Positions 56,193 to 63,262 of a stretch of DNA of 63,262 nucleotides are shown here, piece by piece. The DNA comes from Acetobacter pomorum (GTDB lineage: Bacteria; Pseudomonadota; Alphaproteobacteria; Acetobacterales; Acetobacteraceae). Numbering within the stretch: the stretch's first letter is position 1; every line of letters begins with the position of its first letter. The stretch covers positions 1-63,262 of the forward strand of contig NZ_PEBQ01000141.1 of assembly GCF_002738225.1 (NCBI RefSeq), given 5' to 3'. The notes beneath the pieces were generated by a model. The model had not been told where the DNA came from and ran no database searches. It was given only the letters and a program-made list of their open reading frames with translations. The position numbers and the translations under genes are program-made.

Positions 56193-57308
56193 ATGCAGAC
56201 CACGCATGGCTCATCCACAGCGCTGGCACTTCACAATCTAGCGTTCTTTCCCGATGCGCAGCCCCTCACCTTTTCCTTACCGAGCGGAAGCTGCACAGCC
56301 ATGCTGGGAATCGGGCCAGACAATGTGGATCTGACCTATTTGGCAGAAACACTGGCTGGCAGACGCCCATACACGGCGGGGCAGATAGAAATTAACGGCA
56401 CACCATGTGACCTACGCCCATCAAGCCGTAAAAAACTGGCAACAATTGGGCCTCACACCCCCCTGCTCCCTCATATTTCTGTGTGGGACAATATTCTTCT
56501 GCCACTTCGTGCCAATGGCACACTCCATAAGGCTGAAATAACACATCGCGGATCAGAAATACTGGCCTTAACCGGGCTGGAAGCCCTGCGCATGCAGCCT
56601 GCCAGCACACTTGATGCCGCGCAGGCTTTTCGGACAAAGCTGGCACGCGGGTTGATTACACACCCTGATGTTCTGGTGCTTAACCAACCTTTTGAAAATA
56701 TGGACCAGCCCACAATCCGGCACACCCTTACGTTTCTGGACCGGTTACGCCATGCTGTAGGCCTGAGTATTCTGCTTCTTTCCCGGCAAAAGCAGAACTG
56801 CATGCTGGCAGCAGACCAGATCGGCATTATGGAGAACGGAACCCTGTTACAGGTAGGAGATGTTGCAACGCTGCTGAATCGTCCAGCCTGTCTGAGCGTA
56901 GCCGCGCAATTTGGAGAGGCAAATGTCCTTAGCGCCAAGGTCTTATTAATAGAAGATGATATTGCCACATTACGCTTGCCCACCGGCGAAACCGTAGAAG
57001 CCATGGCAGATGAAAATCTGGAAGAAAATGATCTGGCCAGCATTTGTATTCCACCGGACCGGCTTTCTGTTCTATTCCCCCGCTCAGGCAGCATGGAAAC
57101 AGAAGAAAAAACAGATCTGGCGTGCACACTCGTTTCTGCTCACCACATTGGGCACGCTATTGCCATGCGGTTTCGGACTCTGGATGGAACAGAAATTATA
57201 GCCCATCGACCACTGGTGCATTTGCCGCGTGAACTGCGCCCTGGCAACAAAGCTATATTGGCCTGGCAACCCCAGAACGCTATCGCCTTTCCGATGGATG
57301 CAAAATAA
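56193..57308 (+). CDS. ABC-transporter ATPase homologue lacking every ATP-handling motif
   Basis: 371 aa, with the length and layout of a PotA/FbpC-type importer ATPase: NBD about 10-235 and TOBE-like C-terminal domain. The NBD framework is intact, but the Walker A position reads LGIGPDNVDL (Lys replaced by Val45), the Q-loop position is Pro87, the signature is LDAAQ instead of LSGGQ, Walker B is VLVLNQPF (Asp to Asn164, catalytic Glu to Gln165), and the H-loop His is Arg198. It should not hydrolyse ATP. ATG 56193 is 51 bases from the divergent yqjD-like gene. It could be a repurposed scaffold or a recent loss; see findings. Confidence 0.85.
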   Translation: MQTTHGSSTALALHNLAFFPDAQPLTFSLPSGSCTAMLGIGPDNVDLTYLAETLAGRRPYTAGQIEINGTPCDLRPSSRKKLATIGPHTPLLPHISVWDNILLPLRANGTLHKAEITHRGSEILALTGLEALRMQPASTLDAAQAFRTKLARGLITHPDVLVLNQPFENMDQPTIRHTLTFLDRLRHAVGLSILLLSRQKQNCMLAADQIGIMENGTLLQVGDVATLLNRPACLSVAAQFGEANVLSAKVLLIEDDIATLRLPTGETVEAMADENLEENDLASICIPPDRLSVLFPRSGSMETEEKTDLACTLVSAHHIGHAIAMRFRTLDGTEIIAHRPLVHLPRELRPGNKAILAWQPQNAIAFPMDAK

Positions 57309-57343
57309 GGCTAAAGTAACCTGTTTTCATCTGGCTGCACTAT

Positions 57344-58450
57344 ATGCGCGAGGTCATCCTGTTTTCTTTTCCTTTCCTGCACGGTCGCTCCGGCGGGACT
57401 TCCTCATCTCAATCCCAGAAACGTGCACATTCTGCCGGGCTCATCTCCCGACGGAAAGCCCTGCTGGCTGGCTTGAGCGGTAGCTTGCTCTCTCTTACCC
57501 CACCCGTTCTGGCGCGCCCGGCACGCAAACACACGCCTCCACATTCTGAGCCCCTACGAGTGCTGACATTCTCTGGTAACATTTGTGACATCCAGAAAAA
57601 AATTCTTTTCTCTGCGTACACCCGTCAAACACATCGTCACATTCTTACATCAGGATGGGATGGTTCTTTAACAAGCTTGCAACAGCAGGAAAAAACCAAC
57701 CCCAAACATTGGGCTGCCGTTATGATGGAAAACAGTAGCCTGGCAATAGGAGGCAGTGCGGGCCTGCTTGCCCCTTTGCCTGAAGATATAACCGCACCGA
57801 ATTATTCAACCAGTATTGATTATGCCATTGCATGGGATAGCTCGCGCTTTGACACCCCACCCAACTGGGCTGACTTTTGGGATGTTGCGCGCCACCCCGG
57901 ACGGCGCAGCTTGCGCCGTGACCCGCGCACCACACTGGAAATTGCCCTTTTGGCCGATGGCGTGCCACCAGAAATGGTGTATCGCACCCTCAATACGCAA
58001 AATGGGTTAATACGCGCCTTTCAAAAGCTGGATCAGCTCCGCCCTTATATTGTGTGGTGGTCCACTCCGGAAGAAGCTGGACAAATCCTTAAAAGCGGTG
58101 GAGCGCTTATGGGACTGGCCCCTACTGGAGAAATGTTGAACTCGACAGATACAAATACCAGACGTTTTGGCATCTGCTGGCAACAGCGCCTGCAATTGCG
58201 TTATGGATGGGGCGTGCCCCATAGTTCCGCCACAACATCCGCAGCGCTCAGCTTTGTCTCGTGGCTTGATGAACCCCAACAACAACAGGCATTTTTCAAT
58301 GCGTGGCCCTCACTCCCATCCATGAGGGAAATGGCTGTGGATAGCAGCTTACACCATCTGGCTCCTCCGCTTGTTGTGGATGATATTTTCTGGATCAATC
58401 ATCTCAACATTATTGCTGAACACTTTGAACAGTGGGCGTTACGTCAGTGA
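57344..58450 (+). CDS. PotD-like substrate-binding protein with Tat signal
   Basis: 368 aa. A twin-arginine leader (S-R36-R37-K-A-L then GLSGSLLSLTPPVLA) indicates Tat export. The body matches polyamine-type binding proteins: NWADFWDVARHPGRRSLRRD, TLEIALLADGVPPEMVY, IVWWSTPEEAGQILKSG. No frame damage. The ligand is unknown. It starts 36 bases after the ATPase-like gene and overlaps the permease-like gene by GTGA, so all are one operon. Confidence 0.85.
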   Translation: MREVILFSFPFLHGRSGGTSSSQSQKRAHSAGLISRRKALLAGLSGSLLSLTPPVLARPARKHTPPHSEPLRVLTFSGNICDIQKKILFSAYTRQTHRHILTSGWDGSLTSLQQQEKTNPKHWAAVMMENSSLAIGGSAGLLAPLPEDITAPNYSTSIDYAIAWDSSRFDTPPNWADFWDVARHPGRRSLRRDPRTTLEIALLADGVPPEMVYRTLNTQNGLIRAFQKLDQLRPYIVWWSTPEEAGQILKSGGALMGLAPTGEMLNSTDTNTRRFGICWQQRLQLRYGWGVPHSSATTSAALSFVSWLDEPQQQQAFFNAWPSLPSMREMAVDSSLHHLAPPLVVDDIFWINHLNIIAEHFEQWALRQ

Positions 58451-58869
58451 TCCCATTTTTCTTGCAAATTGCACTGCCCTATTCTCTTTTATGGGGCGGT
58501 ATCTGCCTGAGCATCACAAGTATAGTTCTAACACTTGCTTTACTCAAACTGGCGTTTGCCACACATGCAGGACGCATTTTTTATATAGCGTTCTTTATGC
58601 TGTTTATCCCAACATCGGTTCTTGCTATTTTCTTGCCTACTGTACTGGCCACATCCTACACGCCTTTTATACAAGGCGCTTTAAGCCTCCCCCTGCTTGC
58701 TTTATGGCCATTGGCAAAACTTGAAGCCCTGCCAGAAGCATGGGAAGCCACAGCACAGGAACTAGGAGCCAATCAAGGCGCATGTGTGCGGCTTATTTTG
58801 TGGCCTTTGCTTAAAAAATCTTTGGTATTCAGCTTTTTTCTTTCCTTCTTTCTTGGCATCGCGCAATGA
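58447..58869 (+). CDS. Shortened ABC permease-like membrane protein
   Basis: 140 aa from GTG 58447, which overlaps the previous stop. Hydrophobic segments lie at about 12-34, 44-66, 72-90 and 122-138. The E-A-A type loop is recognisable (E100-A-T-A-Q-E-L-G107 followed by WPLLKK), as in PotB/PotC permeases, but these are normally 260-300 residues; the segments after the loop are missing. The stop overlaps the next start by ATGA, so the short end is not an accidental truncation inside a longer frame. Confidence 0.7.
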   Translation: MIPFFLQIALPYSLLWGGICLSITSIVLTLALLKLAFATHAGRIFYIAFFMLFIPTSVLAIFLPTVLATSYTPFIQGALSLPLLALWPLAKLEALPEAWEATAQELGANQGACVRLILWPLLKKSLVFSFFLSFFLGIAQ

Positions 58870-59321
58870 CAGCTCCTTTTTGGGAAACAACCCCTCTTAC
58901 AGAAATGACCACAGAGCAATGGGAAAGTTTGTGCGATGGCTGCGGACGCTGCTGTTTACACAAACTACGTGATGATGACACGGAAGAACTCCATTACACC
59001 TCTGTTGCCTGCCGCCTTCTGGATGTAAAAACCTGCCAATGCACAGACTACGCACAACGTCACCGCAAAGTGCAGGACTGTATTACCCTCACACCGCAAA
59101 TGATTCCGGATTTGGACTGGTTACCGCCTGATTGTGCCTATCGTCGTCTTTCGGAAGGAAAGAACTTGCCAGAATGGCATCCTCTCCTGACACACACAGC
59201 GCAATCCGTTATTGATTCTGGGGAATCTGCCGCCGGACGTTGCATAAGTGAGCGACGCGCAGGCGCATTGGAAGATTATATCGTCGATTGGCCCGGTCTT
59301 CCTGCCATAGACTCTCTTTAA
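58866..59321 (+). CDS. YcgN-like (UPF0260) cysteine-cluster protein
   Basis: 151 aa. The family cluster C23-x2-C26-x2-C29-C30 is in LCDGCGRCCLHKL, with CQCTDYAQRHRKVQDC and DWLPPDCAYRRL later; all fit the UPF0260 metal-binding family. Overlaps the permease-like gene by ATGA and so is translationally coupled to it. Molecular function unknown. Confidence 0.88.
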   Translation: MTAPFWETTPLTEMTTEQWESLCDGCGRCCLHKLRDDDTEELHYTSVACRLLDVKTCQCTDYAQRHRKVQDCITLTPQMIPDLDWLPPDCAYRRLSEGKNLPEWHPLLTHTAQSVIDSGESAAGRCISERRAGALEDYIVDWPGLPAIDSL

Positions 59322-60064
59322 AGATCCATGCTTGGAAAGACGTTTTCTTGAATTCCAAAGAAAATTCTTTATGGCCAGACCATATCATGCTGGAAGGATA
59401 TGGTTCTGCAAAAACAATCTGGCGTATTTCTACAAAAGCCAAACGTTGTATCATACGAATTTCTGCAAAAGATCATGCTGTTGTTATAACTTTACCAAAA
59501 GGTTTTCCTTGCACACAGGCTTTAGATTTTGTGCACAAGCATACAGATTGGATTATCCCACGCCTTAAAAAACTAACGCAAACACCACGCTTTGCCGCTA
59601 ACAGTATTATTTCTATCCAAGATAAAAACTATACCATTCAACATACACCTGACCGCAAAGGCGGGGCATGGCTGGAAAATGATTGCCTTTTTGTAAGTGG
59701 AGATCCATCTTTTCTTCCGCGTCGCGTTGAAGATTTCATCAAACAACATGCTGTCAAAACTCTTATCGAAGAAATGCGCCATGTCTCTCAGGTTTCTGGG
59801 CTACAACCTGCACGATTAGACATTCGTGACACTTCCAGCCGTTGGGGCAGTTGCTCATCTTCTGGGCGTATCATGCTCTCCTGGCGTTTAATTATGGCGC
59901 CCTTTTTTGTTCGGCATTATTTAATTGCGCATGAACTCAGCCATTTACAACATATGAACCACAGTGCCGCATTCTGGAAACTGGTTGATACATTAACACC
60001 ACATAGACGGCAGGCAGAACGCTGGTTGCATCATTTTGGCTCTATTTTGCAAGCTATCCGATAA
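59288..60064 (+). CDS. YgjP-like zinc metallopeptidase (DUF45/M48 type)
   Basis: 258 aa from ATG 59288, which overlaps the YcgN-like gene by 34 bases; ATG 59387 is possible but would cut the domain. Zinc motif H215-E-L-S-H219 (YLIAHELSHLQHMNHS) with the more distal Trp/Leu stretch as in YgjP. Preceded by ISAKDHAVVITLPKG as in the family and DTSSRWGSCSSSGRIMLSWR. Substrate unknown. Base use is more A/T-rich than the upstream core. Confidence 0.85.
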   Translation: MARSSCHRLSLKIHAWKDVFLNSKENSLWPDHIMLEGYGSAKTIWRISTKAKRCIIRISAKDHAVVITLPKGFPCTQALDFVHKHTDWIIPRLKKLTQTPRFAANSIISIQDKNYTIQHTPDRKGGAWLENDCLFVSGDPSFLPRRVEDFIKQHAVKTLIEEMRHVSQVSGLQPARLDIRDTSSRWGSCSSSGRIMLSWRLIMAPFFVRHYLIAHELSHLQHMNHSAAFWKLVDTLTPHRRQAERWLHHFGSILQAIR

Positions 60065-60136
60065 ACATGGTGTTGCGGTTATCTGCAACCATGCTAAAAC
60101 CACCCTCAGCCATATTGAATGCAACATTGCATGCGC

Positions 60137-60223
60137 GCGAACTTGGCGGAATGGTAGACGCAGGAGACTTAAAATCTCCAGCCTGTAAAAGGCGTGCGGG
60201 TTCGAGTCCCGCAGTTCGCACCA
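60137..60223 (+). tRNA. tRNA-Leu (UAA)
   Basis: 87 bases with CCA encoded. Acceptor GCGAACT pairs with AGTTCGC, the anticodon loop is ACTTAAAAT-like with TAA, and a long class II variable arm (GCCTGTAAAAGGC) is present. Its 3' end adjoins a tyrosine recombinase gene, so it is the likely integration target of the element that follows. Confidence 0.96.
60190..60223 (+). other. Candidate attachment site in tRNA-Leu 3' end
   Basis: Tyrosine recombinases of this kind use the T-arm and acceptor end of tRNAs. The recombinase gene begins 69 bases beyond and base composition falls to A/T-rich immediately after. The right-hand copy would lie beyond the window, so this cannot be confirmed here. Confidence 0.55.
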
Positions 60224-60291
60224 CACCTAAGCTATTGTTTTAATTAGCTTTTTCTGAAGTTATCCACAACAAAAGCCACTAATCTTCTACG

Positions 60292-61923
60292 GTGGCTTTC
60301 TACAGTTTGGATAGTTTTATGAAGCTAGTTAAAATGTCCTCTGGCTACCATCTCAGGCGTTGGGTTCCCCTAGATTTACGGCGAATCTTGGGGAAAAATG
60401 AGATTTGGCACACTCTGGAAACCCACGATAAAGAAATAGCAAAAATTCGCGGATGTGCTATTTTTGGCTTGACAAGTCAATTTTTTATGTCTGTGAAAAA
60501 AGTGAAAAGCTATTTATACGAACCTGCTACTGATTTAGTCGATAGCCTCGATATTCGAGACGATCTTGTAAAAAACGCTATATTAAAAATTATTGAATCG
60601 TATGAATCGCAAATCAAAGCGATCAAAGACCAATACAGACTGGCAAAAGCAGAACACTATCTTGAACGAGTGGAAGATTATGAACGTCTGAAAAATCTGA
60701 CAGAAATGGTTGAAAAGTCTAAGCCAGAACTTGACGCCGTAATTGAATACTCAAGAAATAATAAAGATTTCAACGCATACAAATCTATCAAGCAAATGCA
60801 AGAGCATTTTGCTCAGATTCAAGGATGGATAAAACCACCAGAAAAACCAAAAACCCCGCTCTTATCTGTTGCTACTGATAAATATCTGGAAGCACATGAA
60901 GAAAATATGAATGATTCAGAAAAACGCGGTTTTAAGAATACAGTAAGGCGATTTATCGAAGCTATCGGAGATAAGGAAATATTAGATTACACAGGAGATG
61001 ATGCCAGACAATTCAAAGAATTAATGGCAAAAATGCCAGAAAATTATGGAAAATCACGCAATGATAAGCGGACAATTTTAGAATTAATTGAATATGGTAA
61101 ACGTCATAAACTTGGAAAAATTTCTGATAAAACAATCAAAAACCATTTTGCTCGGTTGTCGAGCATATGGGGTTATTATCTTCTTAGTGATTTAGTGAAT
61201 TCTAATATATTTAGTGGCTGGAAATTTATCGGAAAACAAAAGATTAAACGTATTAAATGGAGTGAAGAACAGCTTGAAACCCTCATGAATTCGTCATGGA
61301 ACAGCCCTACAATATCAAAAAAGACCTTTAGTTTTATCGTTGGACTTGGAGCATATGCAGGAATGCGACTTGAAGAAATCTGCCGAATTCGCATTCAAGA
61401 TATTAAAGAAAGCCGAGGTATTTCCTGCATTATTGTCCAAAATCACAAAGCTAGAAAAAATAGGCCGTGGGAAAAATGGAATCCGAAAACAGAGGCAGGT
61501 GAACGAGTTATTCCTATTTGTGATACATTGATGAATGCAGGTTTTCTGGAATTCGTCAGATCACAAGAATCTAAACAACAATATTATCTATTTTCTGATC
61601 TAAGATTTTCTGGAAAAGATAAAAAACGGTCTGATGCCTTTCAGCAAGCGTTTTCACGCTTTAAATTGAGAAAGAAAATTCCACGAGGCGTTGATTTTCA
61701 TAGTTTTCGCCATAACGTATCTACAAAACTTAGAAATATTCATGAAAAAGGAGAAGGCGGATTAAGAGAAAGTTGGATCGATGATTTTTTAGGTCATGAA
61801 GGAAACAATAAATCTGCTGGCTCAACCATTTATTTTAATGAAGTTGATGTCGAAAATCTCAAAAAAGTGGCTGATTCAGTGCAATATCCTGATTTTTTTG
61901 ACATAAAGCGTTTATTAAAATAG
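60292..61923 (+). CDS. Tyrosine recombinase (site-specific integrase)
   Basis: 543 aa. The catalytic set is complete: R359 (AGMRLEEICRI), H470-S-F-R473 (FHSFRHNVS), H502 (LGHEGNN) and nucleophile Y514 (STIYFNEVD). About 200 N-terminal residues include a charged helical region (QIKAIKDQYRLAKAEHYLER) before the SAM-like DNA-binding domain. ATG 60292 or 60319 could start it. It should catalyse insertion at and excision from tRNA-Leu. Confidence 0.93.
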   Translation: MAFYSLDSFMKLVKMSSGYHLRRWVPLDLRRILGKNEIWHTLETHDKEIAKIRGCAIFGLTSQFFMSVKKVKSYLYEPATDLVDSLDIRDDLVKNAILKIIESYESQIKAIKDQYRLAKAEHYLERVEDYERLKNLTEMVEKSKPELDAVIEYSRNNKDFNAYKSIKQMQEHFAQIQGWIKPPEKPKTPLLSVATDKYLEAHEENMNDSEKRGFKNTVRRFIEAIGDKEILDYTGDDARQFKELMAKMPENYGKSRNDKRTILELIEYGKRHKLGKISDKTIKNHFARLSSIWGYYLLSDLVNSNIFSGWKFIGKQKIKRIKWSEEQLETLMNSSWNSPTISKKTFSFIVGLGAYAGMRLEEICRIRIQDIKESRGISCIIVQNHKARKNRPWEKWNPKTEAGERVIPICDTLMNAGFLEFVRSQESKQQYYLFSDLRFSGKDKKRSDAFQQAFSRFKLRKKIPRGVDFHSFRHNVSTKLRNIHEKGEGGLRESWIDDFLGHEGNNKSAGSTIYFNEVDVENLKKVADSVQYPDFFDIKRLLK

Positions 61924-61959
61924 CAGTTTTCTGCCATTTTCTGAATATGACATAAAAAA

Positions 61960-61990
61960 AATCTTACAGGATATTGTATTCTGTAAGATT
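61960..61990. terminator. Bidirectional hairpin after the integrase
   Basis: A 10-base perfect stem (61960-61969 with 61981-61990, loop of 11) flanked by an A-run on the left and TTTATG on the right. Lies 37 bases after the integrase stop, between it and the long frame at 62091. Confidence 0.65.
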
Positions 61991-62090
61991 TTATGTTATA
62001 ATCTATTTGTATCTAAAGATTATGCTATTTATGTCTGATAACCTTATTATAGCATAATTTTCTGATATTACAAGAAAAAAGTTAAAGAAA

Positions 62091-63262
62091 ATGGAAAATT
62101 ATGCAGAAAATTATCAAAAAGATGAATTAGAAATAAGATACGGCGTTAATAAAGAGGATTTTCACTTACTTTATAATGACGCTATTAGCATGTTTTCGTT
62201 CATAGACTTTTTGGCAAATTCATGCGGAGAAAAATTATCTGAAATTTTAGAATATTTTGATATTTCTCTTTACGATTATCAATCTCTTGAAATCATTACT
62301 AATTTCCTTTCAGATGAAAAAGGGAACCCTTTGATATTAAGGGAAAAATTAGAACAAAAGCCCGACAATTTGACTGCCAGGGCTTGGAAATTAAAAAACA
62401 ATTTTCCTAATTTGGTTGCGTTCGAATACTCCAGGTGGCCCGCTTTTGCCGTTCTTCTAAAATTAGATACAGTTTTGTGTGATTCAATTTTTGAATTTGG
62501 AAACATTGTTAAGCAAGATATAGAATTTGAAATTAACGACATTATAGAAAAAATTGATGCAATTAAGGAATCATCAGAAATAAATATTGTTGAATCTGTA
62601 AAATTGTTACCGCATTGGGTTGGTGATGAAATTGCGAATCTTTGCGGTGTTAATTATAATTTCGTAAAATTACAAACTGATAAATTTCAAAAACTTATTA
62701 ACAACATGAAGTTAAAAACCTACCCTCAAGCACATAAAAAGTATGGCCGTTCCTTTAGCCAGTTGAACGCCTATAAATTCTTTTTAAATGAGGGTTTTCG
62801 TGATTTACAAAAATCTTTCAAAACAGTCAAAACATTCACAGATGAAACGAAAAATACAATCTTACCCATTATAGAAGAACATCAAAAATTAGGAACTTTG
62901 GAAATTATAACAGGTGATGAAAGGACTATTCAGGAAGTTACAGATGTAAGGGTTGAAGAGGAAAAATTAAAATGGATAGAACGAAATTCTAAATCATCTA
63001 TCGAAAACATTTACGAAAAATTAGATCATCTTGAAATTCAGGCAGGATTACGTGCCGTAAGCCGTTCTAATATAAGCAGAAATTTAAGAAAAGTTGGACG
63101 CCGAGGTATGGCGGATTTAGCCAGTGCCTTGGGACTTGTTTCTGAAAAAAGAGGTTCTATTAGTCATAGGAATACAACACGCTTAAAAATTCAAGATGAA
63201 AAAAAAGCAAAGCATTGGGCACAATCTGCTGTAGTGCGTATTGTTGAATCTGGTGAAGAAAT
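62091..63262 (+). CDS. Large unknown protein, runs off the window
   Basis: Open frame from ATG 62091 for at least 390 codons with no stop before the window ends. Lys/Glu/Asn/Ile-rich and mostly helical; no signal peptide or membrane segments. Segments such as LPHWVGDEIANLCGVNYNF and AVSRSNISRNLRKVGRRGMA look like folded domains, but I recognise no family. The Shine-Dalgarno is weak (TTAAAGAAA). As element cargo it could be a DNA-processing, defence or structural protein; none of these is supported yet. Confidence 0.75.
   Translation, partial: MENYAENYQKDELEIRYGVNKEDFHLLYNDAISMFSFIDFLANSCGEKLSEILEYFDISLYDYQSLEIITNFLSDEKGNPLILREKLEQKPDNLTARAWKLKNNFPNLVAFEYSRWPAFAVLLKLDTVLCDSIFEFGNIVKQDIEFEINDIIEKIDAIKESSEINIVESVKLLPHWVGDEIANLCGVNYNFVKLQTDKFQKLINNMKLKTYPQAHKKYGRSFSQLNAYKFFLNEGFRDLQKSFKTVKTFTDETKNTILPIIEEHQKLGTLEIITGDERTIQEVTDVRVEEEKLKWIERNSKSSIENIYEKLDHLEIQAGLRAVSRSNISRNLRKVGRRGMADLASALGLVSEKRGSISHRNTTRLKIQDEKKAKHWAQSAVVRIVESGEE

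Larger units (their letters stand above)
60240..63262 (+). mobile_element. Left end of an integrated element (partial)
   Basis: From about 60240 the DNA is A/T-rich with Lys/Glu/Asn-rich codon use, unlike the preceding chromosome. It carries a tyrosine recombinase next to tRNA-Leu and a large unknown frame. Right end lies outside the window; whether it is a prophage, an integrative conjugative element or another island cannot be told. Confidence 0.75.

Noticed and set aside
58371..58724. 117-codon frame over the permease-like gene, as a possible shifted missing half
   Set aside because: Its translation is Cys/Tyr/His-rich and not membrane-like, so it does not supply the missing permease segments.

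Overview
The window looks like a chromosomal stretch of an acetic acid bacterium (Acetobacteraceae, most likely Acetobacter or a close relative). The evidence is a complete squalene/hopanoid operon in the order hpnA-B-C-D-E-shc-hpnG, an NDUFA12-type complex I accessory gene, a queA-tgt-queG cluster, and proteins that read as alphaproteobacterial throughout. This assignment is from sequence reading only; no database search was run. Most of the window is moderately GC-rich core chromosome. Two stretches are visibly A/T-rich and look acquired: about 2790-4900 and 60240 to the end.

Layout. 1-5400 is a cell-surface glycan locus: a two-domain GT2 glycosyltransferase, a broken gene that spans three reading frames, a GT92/DUF23-like glycosyltransferase and a small repeat protein. 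5463-16139 is mostly minus-strand housekeeping: M16 protease, 2OG-Fe(II) oxygenase, uvrB, aldo/keto reductase, then otsB-otsA-dsbB; a NUDIX gene lies on the plus strand. 16317-18136 holds a DUF2155 protein, a small unknown protein, an MlaD-like protein and NDUFA12. 18347-25553 (plus) holds an orphan protein resembling the NrdJ C-terminus, RidA, a GNAT-like protein, folD with a short metF-like gene, and a 700-residue protein of unknown function. 26507-32777 holds queA-tgt-queG, a ribbon-helix-helix protein, a DjlA-like co-chaperone and mlaA-mlaC. 33464-41322 holds ettA, a CAU tRNA, ppa, a DOPA-dioxygenase-like gene, yceI, tRNA-Asp, ahpD/ahpC divergent from oxyR, rpmJ and a TPR protein.

41339-51709 is the hopanoid region. 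A prephenate dehydrogenase and an HpnL-like membrane protein run one way, and hpnA to hpnG run the other. HpnC, HpnD and HpnE turn farnesyl diphosphate into squalene, Shc cyclises it to hopene, and HpnG and HpnB act on the side chain. 51727-55219 is a MarR-controlled AaeXA-like efflux set with an outer-membrane factor but no recognisable inner-membrane pump. 55353-56119 is a YqjE/YqjD-like membrane pair.

The most unusual part is 56193-58869. It is a tightly packed three-gene set shaped like a polyamine-type ABC importer. The ATPase-like subunit has lost every nucleotide-handling motif (Walker A Lys, Q-loop, signature, both Walker B acids, H-loop His), while its fold and TOBE-like tail remain. 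The permease-like subunit is cut to about 140 residues. The substrate-binding subunit looks whole. All three frames are open and the last ones overlap, so this is either a repurposed non-ATPase complex or a very early wreck.

The right end is the left edge of an integrated element: tRNA-Leu(UAA), a tyrosine recombinase, and a large unknown A/T-rich reading frame that runs off the window.
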